Below, in pieces: positions 34,758 to 46,305 of a DNA stretch of 64,000 nucleotides. The first letter of the stretch is position 1, and the number at the start of each line of letters is the position of its first letter. The notes under the pieces were generated by a model that had not been told where the DNA came from, did not search any database, and was given only the letters and a program-made list of their open reading frames with translations. The DNA comes from Adiantum capillus-veneris (lineage: Eukaryota > Streptophyta > Polypodiopsida > Polypodiales > Pteridaceae): the NCBI GenBank assembly GCA_014529385.2, contig CM043958.1:81126525-81190524 (forward strand). Reading direction: 5' to 3'. Both the position numbers and the translations under genes were made by a program.

Positions 34758-35462
34758 CCAAGAGCCACACACATATCCTTTCATTGTTTGTTGTGCACAC
34801 AAGCCATCTCCTTCTCTAAGCTTGCACAGTAGAGAGCCTACACCAACACCTCTTGGCTATGGAATGCAAATCCAACCAAGAGTCAAGCTTTAAAGCAATG
34901 CTTATCAACTTCTTCATCTTCATTAATATGCTATGCTATACTCTAAGAGTAATGATATGTGAGGAGACTACTTCTTTCTCGTGTCTTACATCTTCTTCCT
35001 CTTCACTTTTCTTAGTCACTGCCAGCTCTTGTCTCCTTTGAAGGTTCTTGAGGTCTTGGGATTGAGGCCAGGGACAAGTTTATGCTATTGCAAGTAATTT
35101 TAATTGTTTTTTCTGGGCATAAAATTGGTTCATTAAGCTTTCCATCTCCATGGCATCGACAAGGTCTCAAGGAACACAAAGAATGTATTGTTCTGAGTCT
35201 CTCTTTATATGAGAACATTTAAAACAAAAGTCGGGGGACCGCCGGCTTTAAGTAAATCCAGTCCTCAACTACTGTCAACTTCTCTAATTCTATCTCTTTT
35301 ACAAGTATTGTTCATGCCAAGCTAACTAGGTGTGATGTTTATATTGCTCTCCTGTAATCCAGAACTCCCTCTCTATCTTCAATAGGAATTCTCTTAATGA
35401 AATGCTCACTACTGTCATTTTAATTCCACTACAATCAATGTTATTAGCCTAGTTTTGTTACA
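34127..35462 (+). repeat. 5' LTR of A2
   Basis: Begins TGTGATAAAATCT (TGTCATAAAA in the other copies) and ends TTACA. It carries (CT)n at 34721-34754 and the small hydrophobic ORF. Shorter than the 3' LTR by about 160 bp, mainly lacking the (CA)n block. Confidence 0.9.
34859..35041 (+). CDS. small hydrophobic ORF inside LTR (A2 5' copy)
   Basis: 60 codons starting MECKSNQESSFKAM. Then a hydrophobic run LINFFIFINMLCYTL, RVMICEE, a serine run and a short hydrophobic end. It matches the A1 ORF at 1578-1733 from AML onward. Possible short peptide encoded near the start of the element transcript; function unknown. Confidence 0.25.
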   Translation: MECKSNQESSFKAMLINFFIFINMLCYTLRVMICEETTSFSCLTSSSSSLFLVTASSCLL

Positions 35463-35485
35463 TTTGTATTAGAGCTATTGGTTCC
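35463..35485 (+). other. primer binding site of A2
   Basis: TGTATTAGAGCTATTGG follows the LTR end, differing from TGGTATCAGAGC by one missing base and one change. It identifies tRNA-iMet as the ancestral primer. Confidence 0.7.
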
Positions 35486-35581
35486 TTTTTTCTTACTTAA
35501 GAGGAGAGGTCCTAAACGCTTTTCATGAGAGGTTTTTGATCTATTAAAGAATAAGTTAGCATACACCTAGATTTTGTTAGC

Positions 35582-37010
35582 ATGGCTGACAATAATAAAG
35601 AGATTAGAGTGAATATTGATGACTTTGATTTTACACATTAAGATGCTTGTGAATTATCTTGTCACTAGGCTACAACAAGCCATGCTTGTGAATTAAGATG
35701 CCCCTATGCTTGTGAATTATCTTGTCATTATGCTACAACAAGCCATGGGCAACCCCGCTCTACAAGGTGAAGTTTCCCAACAACTTCACACCCATGTGAT
35801 TCTCCAAACTCCCTAAGAAGAGAGAGTACTTAGGAAGCCTCTTCATGAGACTTCCAAAAGAAGACATTCTCCGGTGAGAGAAGAGGACGAACCCTATGAA
35901 AGAGAAAGAAGTGAATCTCCAAACCTTTGAAAGATGTGGCTCCACGACGACGGCGGTCACAAAGATCTCTAACTCCTTCCAAGCGGAAAAGATCACTGCA
36001 TAGTCCTTCTCCTTGCAATCCTAAGAAGGAAGAGAGGAATCAAAGGAAGAAAAAGGAGATAAAGAGATCTCTTCTTGTCCATCTTCATCCCCTTCTTCTT
36101 TGGAGAGAAAGAGGTCACCCTCTTCTTCATCATCATCACCTTCCTCTTCTTCCGATGAAAGTAGCGGCTTATCCCCTAAAGAGCCTAGAAGGAGAGGGCA
36201 TTGAAAGTCTTATGCTGCTCGAAAAAGGTCCATCAAGCTCAAGAAGTTCAAGGAGGGAGGAAATAACTTCTCTTTTCTCACATATGATGGCACCTTTGGT
36301 GCTACAAACAAAGTCTTGGTCTTCATCCATCAATTTGATGCGGCCTTTGGAGATGAGGGCTTCATGGAGTCCTCTAATCTACAACATGTAGCTGTGCATT
36401 TTCAAAAGTCCACCAAACAATGTTGGGCTAGTCTACGAGCAAATGGCAAAGCTCCACAGACGTGAAAGCCCTAAGAGCTTTCATGATGAAGCAATTTCTT
36501 GCAAGCGACGTCGCAGACAAAGTTCTTACCGAATGGTAAAGTTTGAAGCTGTCTCTCTACGAGTCTATCTACAAGTATGTGGACAAGTTTTGAGATTTGC
36601 ATCTCAAAGCCACTGTCTACAAAAAGATAGACTTTCAAAAAATTTGTGCTAAGCTATCTGAAGACATGGCCAAATATGTCAATTCTCAAAGGCCTAGGAC
36701 CATCTTTGTGGTCATACATCATACTATGGTCGCTTCACAAATCAATTTCCAACAAGGGGATAAGAGAAATTCTAAGCCCATGGAAACTAAAGACCAAAAT
36801 GAGCCTTAACCGAAGAACAATGCTCAAAATTTTTCTAAAGGCAACTCTAGGAACAACAACAAAAATCCTAAGCAAAAAGGAGTCTACAAATGTAAGAATA
36901 GACTCTCCCTTGAAGAGCTAGAGAATTTTTGCAAAGACAACAAGTGCTTCAAGTGTGCGGAGCAAGGACATGGCTACCGCACTTGCCCCCAAAGAAGTGC
37001 ATGCAATGAG
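35582..37010 (+). pseudogene. gag: gag of chromovirus A2 (broken)
   Basis: The ATG at 35582 gives MADNNKEIRVNIDDFDFTH and then TAA (near 35639). A 63-bp tandem duplication follows (35643 and 35706). A Ser/Arg/Lys-rich basic block (about 35935-36180) precedes the gag core, QFDAAFGDEGF (36330) and CWASLRANGKAP (36420), where the first Trp of the WW signature is Cys. The nucleocapsid zinc knuckle is intact here: CFKCAEQGHGYRTC, near 36942-36985. Stops near 36463 and 36810 and frame changes disrupt it. Confidence 0.8.
35643..35753 (+). repeat. 63-bp tandem duplication in gag
   Basis: ATGCTTGTGAATTATCTTGTCA recurs at 35643 and 35706 together with CTACAACAAGCCATG. A1 has one copy at the matching place. 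Confidence 0.85.
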
Positions 37011-37025
37011 ACACCTAGAGCTTCT

Positions 37026-37728
37026 ATGATTGAAACTCCAAAAGGGGCCACTTATTGCAAAGGATATTCCCTTTCCTATGCTTGGGGAAAGGTAAGACAG
37101 CATGATGCCTTTATCATTTTTTACCCTGGCTCAACTCACAACTTTATATCAACAGAGTTGGCTAGCAAGTTAGGCACACAAACTTTTGAGACGGGAGACA
37201 TTATGACTGTTGATGGGGCTTTCAAGGGGGAAAACGCCTCCGTTACTCCCTTGATTGGGAAATTGAGGCTTCATCTCCAAAGCTACATCGACAAAGAAGA
37301 CTTTTTCATCTCCCCTCTCCAGCATGAGGATGTTATCGTAGGGGCATCAGCTCCATCACATGTCTACCAATATGAAGTTCCTTGAAAGGAGAATATACTT
37401 CAAGTACATGGAAAATAATATGTACATAGATGCTAATGAGTTGGGTACCACCATATCCTTTGTAAATACGTCTGATTTTGATAAGTGAATGAAAAGCTTC
37501 ATTTTTGCGTCCATGATTTTTGTTAAGGAATCTCTAAATGATCCTAATGCTTTACTAGTAAAAAATGGTTGCAATCAAGAGGAATTAGAGTTGTCTAATT
37601 TCCTAAGTAAATTCCAAGATGTTTTTATTGATGATATCCCTAGAGAGTTACCTCCAAAACAAGGGGATGACAATCATGCAATAGAGCTTCTACCAGGAAT
37701 CTCATCGCCTAATAAGCTTCCTTATTGA
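37026..37728 (+). pseudogene. retropepsin and linker of A2
   Basis: 37026-37385 reads DAFIIFYPGSTHNFIS, the active-site neighbourhood in which the catalytic D-S/T-G has become Y-P-G. It continues TPLIGKLRLHLQSYIDKEDF and HEDVIVGA. After a frame change, 37489-37728 gives FLSKFQDVFIDDIPRELPP, the usual lead-in to RT. The loss of the Asp means no protease activity. Confidence 0.7.
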
Positions 37729-37734
37729 GTTTCA

Positions 37735-38942
37735 CAAGCTCAACAAGAGGAGATCATGAGGCAAGTTCATGACCTGATAGAAAAGGGGATGGTGAGGCCT
37801 AGATCTTCACCATTTTGTTCACCATTCCTTTTTGTCTAAAAGAAAGACAGTATGTATTGTATGTGTGTCAACTATAGAGCATTAAATAGAATCACTATCC
37901 AAAATAGATTTCTCGTGTCACGGGTAAAAGAATTATTTGATAAATTACAAGGGTCTACCTATTCTAGGCTACCATCAGATAAGGGTAGTCAATGAAGATA
38001 TTGTAAAGACCACTTTCCGCACCACATTTGGTCTTTATGAATATCTTGTCACTGCCCTTTGGCTTGACAAATGCTCCGGCCACATTCAACCGCTTAATGG
38101 AGAAAATCTTTAGGCCCTACCGCAAGTCTACTGGAGTATTCTTTGATGATATCATTATCTACTCCAATTCCCTTGAGGAGCATAAGCAACACCTCCATGT
38201 AATCTTTGAAGTTCTGAGAACGAATAAACTTTTCATTAATCAAAAGAAAAGTGATTTTTTTCTACAAGAGATTCAATATTTAAGTCACACTATCTCTCAA
38301 GATGGCATCCGAATGGATCCATCAAAGCTAGAGGTAATAAAAGGATGGCCTAATCCAATGAATCTACACAAGCTATGAAGCTTTAATGGTATGTGTGCAT
38401 ACTATAGACGGTTCATAGTGAAATTCTCACTAATAGCAGGACCATTACGCGACTTAAAAAAAAAGAACTTTAAGTATACATGGACCGTAAAAGAGAAAAA
38501 TACTTTTGACAAGCTCAGAGAGAAGCTTATCTCTCAACCTGTGCTTACACTACCGGATCTCTCAAAGCCATTTGAGGTCCAATCTGATGCTTTTGGTGAT
38601 TTCCTTGGAGTACTTTTGCTTCAAGAAGGGCATGCCATAGCCTATGAGAGTCAAAGACTTATCTCTGACAAGCGAGTAGTGGGCATATATGAAAAGGAGC
38701 TACTAGCTGTTCTACATGCCCTAGACTCATGGAAGCACTATCTTTTGGGGACTTCATTTATCCTACGTATGGATCACCAAAGACTTAAGTACTTCCTGAC
38801 AAAAACCAAGCTCTCCGACAGACAAGTGAGGTGGGAAAATTTTCTTTCGCAATTTAATTTCATATTGCTCACATTGTCGGTAAGCACAATCAAGTGGCCG
38901 ATGCACTATCACGATGGCCAAGAGCAAATGAGGTATCTATAG
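37735..38942 (+). pseudogene. pol: reverse transcriptase-RNase H of A2
   Basis: The N-terminal RT (37750-37960) has EEIMRQVHDL and a decayed VNYRALN, then a deletion of about 20 codons at 37962. From 38028 the reading is continuous to 38942 except for one TGA at 38376. It shows GLTNAPATFNRLM, FFDDIIIYSNS with the two catalytic Asps, the thumb (LSHTISQDGIRMDP), the connection (AYYRRFI, GPLRDLKKK) and RNase H (FEVQSDAFGDFLG, EKELLAVLHALDSW, LRMDHQRLKYF). A one-base loss near 38870 shifts the RNase H tail into the next frame (GKHNQVADALS at 38880-38910). Confidence 0.85.
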
Positions 38943-40340
38943 CAACTCACAATGATCTATCTTTTATGATAGCTGAGTATGCTTCTGACCCCGATTTCAG
39001 GGACGTCATTTCAGGTCTTGCCTTAGGGAAGAAAGAAGAACCATTCAGCTTGCAGGATGGTGATCTCCTCTATAAAAATAGCTATGTGTTACTAACTCAC
39101 TTTGTGAGAAAGTAATGTACAAATCCCATGCTCCTCCTTATGTAGGGCATAGAGGGATTTAACCTACTCTTTGAGGAGTAGAGACCTACTTCTATTGGCA
39201 CACTATGAAAGTAGACATACAAGTGTGTGTTTCAAAATGTGTAGTGTGCCAAAAGACGAAGTATGATAGAGAGCACAACATGGATTCATTCAGCCATTGC
39301 TAATTCCTAATTCACCATGGGAGAGCATATCCATGGACTTTATCTTTGGATTACCCAAGTCTATCCATGGGAATATAGTAATATGGACAATAGTTGATAG
39401 GTTTAGCAAACAAGCATATTTTATACCTGTCAAAAAGACTATTAAGGCACACCAAATGGCAACCCTCTTCATATCCCAGGTTTTCAAATACCATGGCTTA
39501 CCAACATCTATAGTGTCAAATAGACATGACCAGTAATTTCTAGAAAGGGTCTCTTTGAGAACCTAGGCACAAGGTTAAATTTCTCTTCGATCTATCACCC
39601 ACAAACAGATGGCCAAATTGAAATAGCTAACCTTACAATTCTAGGTCTACTAAAAACCTATGTCACGGAAGTAGATCAATGCTCACAATGAATAAAGTAG
39701 ATCAATGCTCACAAGGTTAAATTTCTCTTCGGTCTATCACCCACAAACAGATGGCCAAATTGAGATAGCTAACCTTATAATTCTAGATCTACTATGTCAC
39801 GGAAGTAGATCAATGCTCACAATGAATAAAGTACTTACCCCTTTTAGAGTATGTGTACAACAATAACACCGTACACACTTCTACAGGGAAGGCACCTTTC
39901 GAGGTCATAGAGGAAGATCTCAAAGTCCCTTGCTACTTAAGGTACATGGGAAGATCTTCGCTGCTAATGAGTATAGCTGAGATCTACAAGAATATTTTTG
40001 GAAGGTTAAAGAGGATATATCCATCTTAAAACAAAGGCAAAGGGCTGTTGCTAATAAGGACAAAAGAGCCTTAGCTTTTAAGAAAAATAATTGGGACTTG
40101 CTAAAATTTCCCAATGCTTGTCTAAGAAAAACTACAGGCATGAACCCTACGGGCCACGAGAAGTATGATGCTAAATTAGCAAAAAGATACTACGGTCCTT
40201 TTCAAATTCTTAAGACAATAAACGAGATGGATTATCAATTAAATTTGTCCAATCATTGGCTCATACACAATGCTTCTCATGTGAGCCTACTTAAGCCTTA
40301 CAAAGGAGAGCCACCACCAGAACCAATAAATGAAGACCCT
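38894..40340 (+). pseudogene. pol: integrase of A2
   Basis: 38894-39115 is the RNase H/integrase linker (ADALSRWPRANEVSIATHND). The zinc-binding unit is scrambled by stops (39116-39290). 39297-39536 carries the first DDE Asp (SMDFIFGLPKS) and VDRFSKQAYFIPVKKTIK. The following part contains QTDGQIEIANL (Glu of DDE) twice because of a 142-bp tandem duplication (39571-39832). 40098-40346 is the GPY/F module (KRYYGPFQILKTINEMDYQL, HVSLLKPYKGEPP). Many stops. Confidence 0.8.
39571..39832 (+). repeat. 142-bp tandem duplication in integrase
   Basis: AAGGTTAAATTTCTCTTCG recurs at 39571 and 39713, each followed by CACCCACAAACAGATGGCC and GATCAATGCTCACAATG. Confidence 0.85.
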
Positions 40341-40379
40341 CCATAGATTGAGGATCAAGAAGAGTGCTTCAACCCAAAT

Positions 40380-40556
40380 CCATCCTTCAACATGAAGACA
40401 AGGTGCTAAGACATGGTAAGATTATCTGATGGTATCTTATTAAGTTCAAAAATTATCCTTTTGAAGATGCCAGATGGATACAAGGAACACAACTTAAGGA
40501 TAATATGAACCTTGTCAATGCTTACAATGCTACACTAGAGATAAGCAAATGTAAAT
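40380..40556 (+). pseudogene. chromodomain of A2 integrase
   Basis: Reads VLRHGKII, TGA, WYLIKFKNYPFEDARWIQG, then LKDNMNLVNAYN. The YLIKFKNYP and ARW pattern is the YLVKWKGYP ... W core of chromodomains, which mark chromoviruses and help target insertion to chromatin. The TGA replaces an Arg codon (CGA) that is intact in copy C at about 21083. Confidence 0.75.
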
Positions 40557-40887
40557 GCATTTAAATTGAACAAGATTTTTGTCTTATAAGACTCTCTCTT
40601 TTTCTTTTATTGTGCGCAATTTTAAAAAGTATGCATGCTTAGGATCATGTTTGTGATGATGACGTCTCCCAAACACCACGTAGAACTTGTCACTCTACTT
40701 TGGAAAGTATGATATGGACTAAAGGCAGACATGATTACAACAATTGAGTCTCTCAAGCACAAAATGGATTATTCATCCATTCTGGAATGATGTGGTAGGG
40801 TAGAAAGGGATCCTTTACCTACTAGGAAATCATGGACTAATGGCTAGGCTTTACCTTCTCTTTTTCATAGTCAAGGACGACTATGAT

Positions 40888-40903
40888 TGCAAGAGAGAGA
40901 TAA
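40888..40903 (+). other. polypurine tract of A2
   Basis: AAGAGAGAGA followed by TAA directly before the 3' LTR TG at 40904. The same arrangement precedes the copy C LTR. Confidence 0.7.
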
Positions 40904-41357
40904 TGTCATAAAATCTCATATCCACCTATCCCAAATGATTTTCTCATATTCAATTGATCATTTAATATGGGGAGATAAATGAGAATAAGAGTTAGAATAT
41001 AGATATGTGTTGTTAGACCTATCTCAACACGTGACCAAAAGGAGAGATGTCTACATCTCAATAGGGGGTCCAAAAAGGAGATGGTCTACCAAAGAGCAAT
41101 GTGCATGTAATAGAGCTTAAAAGACCTTAGGGTTAGATTCATTAAAGACCTCAAAGAGAAGTGTTAAAACTCATTAGACCTAGGACCATTAGGTAAGACT
41201 ATGGCCACCTTTACGTACCTTAGACCTTGAGCTTAAAGTGTTTGAGGTGCTTATTGACCAAGGTGCTTGAGGTTCTTCAAGTCAATAAGTATTAAGAAGC
41301 CTACAAAGGAGGGGGCAAGCCTCAATTGTAGGAAAAGGAGAGAGAACACATGCACGT

Positions 41358-41358
<1 letters not shown>

Positions 41359-41436
<78 letters not shown>
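41359..41436. repeat. (CA)39 microsatellite inside 3' LTR
   Basis: Pure CA repeats. The 5' LTR lacks them, so the two LTRs diverged by expansion or loss after insertion. Confidence 0.95.
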
Positions 41437-41438
<2 letters not shown>

Positions 41439-41669
41439 CACACTCAAGAGTCACCCCTTCCACAAGAGGCATAAAGGACACATATCATGCCCCTAGATAT
41501 GTTGCCCTCATCGTGTGTCCGAATCCTATTGGATGGCCTATAGGGAGGACCAATGAGAATTTAGATTTGATTAAACAATTAATTTTGCTTGTTATGACCA
41601 AAGCCTAGGATTGGCTAGCCCTAGGCTTGAGCCAATGGGCTTGAAGCTAGAGTAAAAGGAAAAATTCGA

Positions 41670-41700
<31 letters not shown>

Positions 41701-41806
41701 CCACGAGCCACACACAGATCCTCTCATTGTTTGTTGTGCACACAAGCCATCTCCTTCTCCAAGCTTGGTAAGTAGAGAGCCTACACCAACACCTCTTGGC
41801 TATGGA

Positions 41807-41980
41807 ATGCAAATTCAACAAAAGTTAAGCTTTAAAGCAATGCTTATCATCTTCTTCATCTCTATTACTATGCTATGTTCTTCTCTAAGAGTAATGATAT
41901 GTGAGGAGACTACTTTCTCGTATGTTACATCTTCTTCCTCTTCACTTTCCTCAGTCCCTGCCAGCTCTTGTCACCTTTGA
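41807..41980 (+). CDS. small hydrophobic ORF inside LTR (A2 3' copy)
   Basis: 57 codons, MQIQQKLSFKAMLIIFF, ITMLC, LRVMICEE, a serine run and ASSCHL. It is the LTR partner of 34859-35041, so it is not independent of that copy. Confidence 0.2.
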   Translation: MQIQQKLSFKAMLIIFFISITMLCSSLRVMICEETTFSYVTSSSSSLSSVPASSCHL

Positions 41981-42402
41981 AGATGTTTGAGGTCTTGGGA
42001 TTGAGGCCGGGGACAAGTTTATGCTATTGCAAGTAAGTTTAATTGTTGTTTTGGGCATAATATTGGTGCATGAATTTTTTCATCTTCATAACATCAACAA
42101 GGTCTCAAGGAAACAAATAATGTATTATATCAAGTCTTTCTTTATGGGAGAACATATAATACAAAATCTTTTTGGAGGGGGGACCGGCTCCAAGTAAATT
42201 CGGTCCTCAACTGTTGTCAATTTTTCTAATTCTCTCTCTTTTACAAGTATTGTTCATGCCAAGCTAACTAGGTGTCATGTTTATATTGCTATCCTTTAAT
42301 CCAGAACTCCCTCTCTATCTTCATTAGGAGTTCTCTTATGAAATGCTCACTATTGTCATTTTAATTCTACTACAATCAATGTTATTAGCCTAATTCCATT
42401 AC

Positions 42403-42460
<58 letters not shown>
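42403..42460. repeat. (TG)n-(GA)n compound microsatellite at the A2 insertion site
   Basis: About 9 TG units then about 19 GA units. The TG half matches the (TG)n at 34105-34126 on the other side of the element. Confidence 0.95.
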
Positions 42461-42463
<3 letters not shown>

Positions 42464-43152
42464 AACTATTGAAATATGTGGAAACTTGAATCTTGAAAAA
42501 AATTGTAACATAAAATCTGGATCCATCGGAATTTTATAGAATATCTTATATAGGCAGATTTGCGATTGGGGATCTTATTTGACATGTATGATTTTTGGAA
42601 TGTATAAGGCTTTAGTAAAGGGTTGTATTTTGGGTGCAATTGTGGACCATTGGATAAAAATTTCTTATTACTATTACATTGTCACATGGCAACAAACTTT
42701 CTTTTTTACTAATTTTTTTAAAAGAGATGTTGACATTTGTATACCTCTCTCATTAAAGTGGAGCATTGAGTATTGGGTCACACAGAATCTTTCTCATCCT
42801 TTTTCACCTCTTTTCTTCTCAATTTATTATAGTGCTTTCAAGTTTTTATATCAATCATTATTTTTAATTCTTTTGAAATATATTGTAATCTATATAATTC
42901 ATTGTTACACTTGTTTCCAAAGAACTTGAGATAACAAATTGTTTTAAAATATTAGCGTTGCTTTCTTATTTTCTCTCACACAAAATAAGTCTCTTGTTAT
43001 TAAATTCCTCTCAATAGCCTTATGTTGGCTATACTAAACTTATGTTTCACCTTGTTTTATTTTAGATTCTTAACATTAGGTTAGGTATTAGAAAATAGAA
43101 CGAACACAAAACTTTAATGTTATCTCTAGTATGTGGCCTATCCTATGGATTT
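42461..43152. other. AT-rich unassigned DNA
   Basis: No recognised gene. The 116-codon reading at 42579-42929 is hydrophobic and AT-driven, with no family resemblance. Confidence 0.5.
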
Positions 43153-43181
43153 GGGGGGGGGGGGGGGGGGGGGAGCTCCCC

Positions 43182-43216
<35 letters not shown>
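43153..43216. repeat. poly(G) then (GA)n
   Basis: G21 (43153-43173), a 20-bp spacer, then about 11 GA units. Gypsy B homology begins shortly after. Confidence 0.95.
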
Positions 43217-43222
<6 letters not shown>

Positions 43223-44181
43223 TATCGTCCTTGGAGGTCAAATATGACCTATAGGACCAAATGAACATGTCACGTGGTGTGAGTGGAGGTCATAAGTGAC
43301 TCTCGATGCTCAAAAATGGCTGAAATGAGTGTCGCAATAGAGAGTCCAGATCCTGGTTGGGAGAGGAAGGTATATAGGAAGAGCTCATGGCTGAATATAT
43401 TGGGAAAAGAGGACCTAATGTGGTCAAAAGCTGATCACTCAAGTAGTGTGTGGTACTCACTCTCTCGCACTTGACGAGGGCATAAGATGCAAAGTCGATG
43501 AGACACAAGGGAATGTAAGGTTGTGTATACAAAGGCTCAAAGAAAACCTATCGATGGAACCAATGGAGTCTATGAGGTCCAATGATAGTAAAGGAAATAG
43601 AACTAGCGAACCCAGGAGAAGAGTTCAAACCTATTTTCATTTCCCAAGCTCTGGCAGAGAATGAAGAGTGTGTACCTAAGGAACTTCTCAAGTAATTCAG
43701 AGATATATTTGCTTGGAAATATCATCATATGAAAGGTGTTCCACCTTTCGTGGTGCAACACAATTTCCATGAATAGCATGACTAAACCAGTTCAGCAACG
43801 ACCCTACCCAATGAATCCTAAACATGTAAAGATCGTTCAAGAAGAGATTGAAAAGCTTGTGAAATGCGGATTTATATACCCTATTGGGCACTCAGAATGG
43901 GTGTCTCCAATAGTGATTGTGCCAAAAAACAATGGGAAACTCATAGTGTGCGTGGACCTCAAGAAGGTCAATGCCTCCACTAGGAGGGACCATTACCCCT
44001 TGCCATATTCAGAACATGTGCTTGAAAGAGTTGCAGGGAAAGAAGCTTATAGCTTTTCATATGGGTACTCTGGCTACAATCAAATCACAATTGCGCTAGA
44101 GTACCAAGCTTTTATAATCGAATTTGGAGTGTTCGTATTTCATGTTATGGATTTTGGCTTAATCAATGCCCCTGCTACTTT
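43217..44181 (+). pseudogene. pol: gypsy B: pol N-terminus and reverse transcriptase fingers/palm
   Basis: A different Ty3/gypsy lineage from A. After an unaligned 300 bp, 43640-43790 reads ALAENEECVPKELLK, stop, FRDIFAWKYHHMKGVPPFVV, the usual RT lead-in. 43736-44191 then gives WVSPIVIVPKNNGKL, VCVDLKKVNASTRRDHYPLP, a YGYSGYNQI block where the catalytic LD is replaced by YG, and INAPATF. The RDHYPLP and SGYNQI style is that of non-chromovirus plant gypsy elements (Athila/Tat side), by recall. A one-base loss near 44180 moves the frame. No gag is present. Confidence 0.75.
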
Positions 44182-44940
44182 CAAAGATTAATAAACACTG
44201 CTTTTAGAGAATATTTGAGGGAGCTTTGCGAATCTTTCTTAGATGACCTTTGTGTTTATTCCTCTTGGAAAGAATATCTATCATGCTTACGTAAAGTGTT
44301 TGAGAAGTGCAGATTGTATCGCATCTCCTTAAACCCTTACAAATGCCAATTTTGGGTTAAGCATGGAGTCATTTTAGGGCATATAGTGTCCAAAAAGGGG
44401 ATTTTCACATATGAGAGTAAAATTAAAGCCATTGCTAAATTTTCACCACCTATAATCTATAAAGGAGTTCAAATGTTCATGGGACATGTTGGTTATTACC
44501 GATGGTTTATTTTAAACTTTGCCGAGATAGCTCATCCTTTGTACAAGCTTCTTATTGAGTTCCACTGGACCGCGGAGTGTGACCATCCTTATGATTCATT
44601 GAAAAAGACCTTGACTAGCACTCCTATTCTATGAGTGCCCAATTGGAATGTAATTTTCCATGTGCATATTGATGCATCAAACTTTGCTATTGGGTGTGTT
44701 CTAGCTCAACCAGGAGAACATAAATTGGACTACCCCATTAGCTTTGCAAGTTGTCAATTGAATGATGCCGAGAGAAACTACACCATTACAGAGCGAGAAG
44801 GTTTAGGTATGATTTATGCAGTGAATAAATTTTTCTACTACCTTCTGGCCAGCAAGTTTGTTTTCTATGTTGATCATCAAGCGTTGTTGTATCTAGTAAA
44901 TAAACCTTGTTCTTACACGATGGTTGTTAACTCTCCTTGA
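44182..44940 (+). pseudogene. pol: gypsy B: RT palm/thumb and RNase H
   Basis: The frame shifts at 44180 to FQRLINTAFREYL, then CESFLDDLCVYSSW with the two catalytic Asps (F-L-D-D), NPYKCQFWVKHGVILGHIVSKKG, GHVGYYRWFILNFAEIAHPL, then one in-frame TGA at 44634. After it come RNase H motifs: VHIDASNFAIGCVLAQ, ERNYTITEREGLGMIYA and FVFYVDHQALLYL, carrying the D-E-D residues. It ends at 44940 and shifts frame again. Confidence 0.8.
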
Positions 44941-46305
44941 GTTTGATTTTATGGTTGTGGTGAGACCTAGTTAAAGACATGTCATGGCGGATCATTTACC
45001 CAATGGTGAAGCCCCTACTGGAGTCGATGATGAATTGCCCGATACTTCTCTATCCCTAGTCGAAACCAGACATGAATGGAGTGAGAAGATTGTGAACTTT
45101 CTAGGATGGGTTTCCACCTAAAGAGCTACGTAAGGACATAGCTTAAAAACTGTTAAAAGAATGTGAACCTTATTCTCTCATTGTAAGAACCCTCTACAGG
45201 CTAGGGAAGGATGATATTCTTAGACGTTGTGCTCGTGAGGATGAGTATTTATACATACTGCAAGAAGCCCCATGGGTATAGCCGGAGGACATTTCTCAGG
45301 GGAACTAACAGCTAAAAAGGTGTTGCAATCAGGCTATGGGTGGCCTACCTTATTCAAAGATGCATCACTTTTTGCAAAAGGATGTGATGAATGCCAACGT
45401 TACAAGATCACACAATGAAAGGATAAGATGCCCTTACATCCTGCTAAAGTGACTCAACCATTTGAAAAATGGGGGTTGGACTTTGAAGGCCCAATTAGTC
45501 CGGCAGCTCGTAGCACTCAATCTCAATATATTACTGTTGCCATTGACTATGTGAAAAAGTGGGCAGAAGCTAGGGCGACACGTAAGGCTGATGCAAGGTT
45601 AACTGCCAAGTTTCTCTTTGAGAACATTATTACAAGATTTGGTACTCATTTTATAAATGAAGTGATAAAAGAACTCACTACCAACTTCATGATATCTCAC
45701 CATAAGTCCATACCTTAGTATCCACAAGAAAATGGCCAAGGTGAGAGCACCAACAAGACTTTAATCTCTATCTTGACCAAAACGGTCACACAGATTGGGA
45801 TTTGAAGCTGACTTCAACCATATGGGCTTATTTTACTTCTTACAAAGTGGATATTAATTGTAAACCGTTCAAAATGGTATATGGCCAAGAAGCAGTTATG
45901 CCATGGGAGTTTGTAATTCCTAGACTGCGTGTAGCTTCACAAGAAGGTTGGGATGGTAACCCCTTAGTTGAGCGCTTATATATCCTTGAAAGGTAGATGA
46001 AGAAAGGCAATTGGTTGTACAAAAGGCACTTGTGGAGAAAGATAGAAGGAAGAAATGGTTTGACCGTCATCTAAAGAACAAGGATATCAATGTTGGTGAT
46101 AAAGTCCTTATGCACGGAGTGCGTAACGAAAAAAAAATTGAAATGTGAGGGGAAAGGACCATATAGAGTATGTGAAATCACCCCACAAGGGACCATTCAT
46201 GTGGAGACTCTTGATGGAGTTGAAACCATTGGATTCCTCAATGGAACCAAATTTAAAAGATACTACAATCCTTTAAGCCAAGAGGAACTACGTTCCATCC
46301 ATTAA
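44941..46305 (+). pseudogene. pol: gypsy B: integrase
   Basis: The RNase H tail/linker continues in a new frame (RHVMADHLPNGEAPTGVDDELP, 44970-45040). The zinc unit shows GGHFSGELTAKKVL ... CDECQRYK (45270-45410). The DDE core begins EKWGLDFEGPISP (45470) and TVAIDYVKKWAEA. The second Asp region is shortened: SDxGTHF is reduced to RFGTHF (45640). The Glu is in ENGQGESTNKTL (45728). 45802-45996 has the VYGQEAVMPWEFVIP motif. 46090-46305 is the C-terminal module with GPYRVCEITPQGTIHVE and NGTKFKRYY. Stops and frameshifts throughout. Confidence 0.8.

Larger units (their letters stand above)
34127..42402 (+). mobile_element. Ty3/gypsy chromovirus A2, both LTRs present
   Basis: About 8.28 kb. 5' LTR 34127-35462, primer site, gag, protease, RT-RNase H, integrase, chromodomain, polypurine tract and 3' LTR 40904-42402 in canonical order. 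It is flanked on both sides by (TG)n, so the target duplication is hidden in the microsatellite. The two LTRs differ by roughly 10 percent over their first 200 bp by eye, so the insertion is old; all genes are broken. Confidence 0.9.
40904..42402 (+). repeat. 3' LTR of A2
   Basis: Begins TGTCATAAAATCT and ends near TTAC before (TG)n. It contains a long (CA)n block (41359-41436) absent from the 5' LTR, (CT)n at 41670-41697 and the small ORF at 41807-41980. Confidence 0.9.

Noticed and set aside
42579-42929. 116-codon hydrophobic reading
   Set aside because: Low-complexity AT-rich DNA; Phe, Ile and Tyr content explained by composition, no family resemblance.
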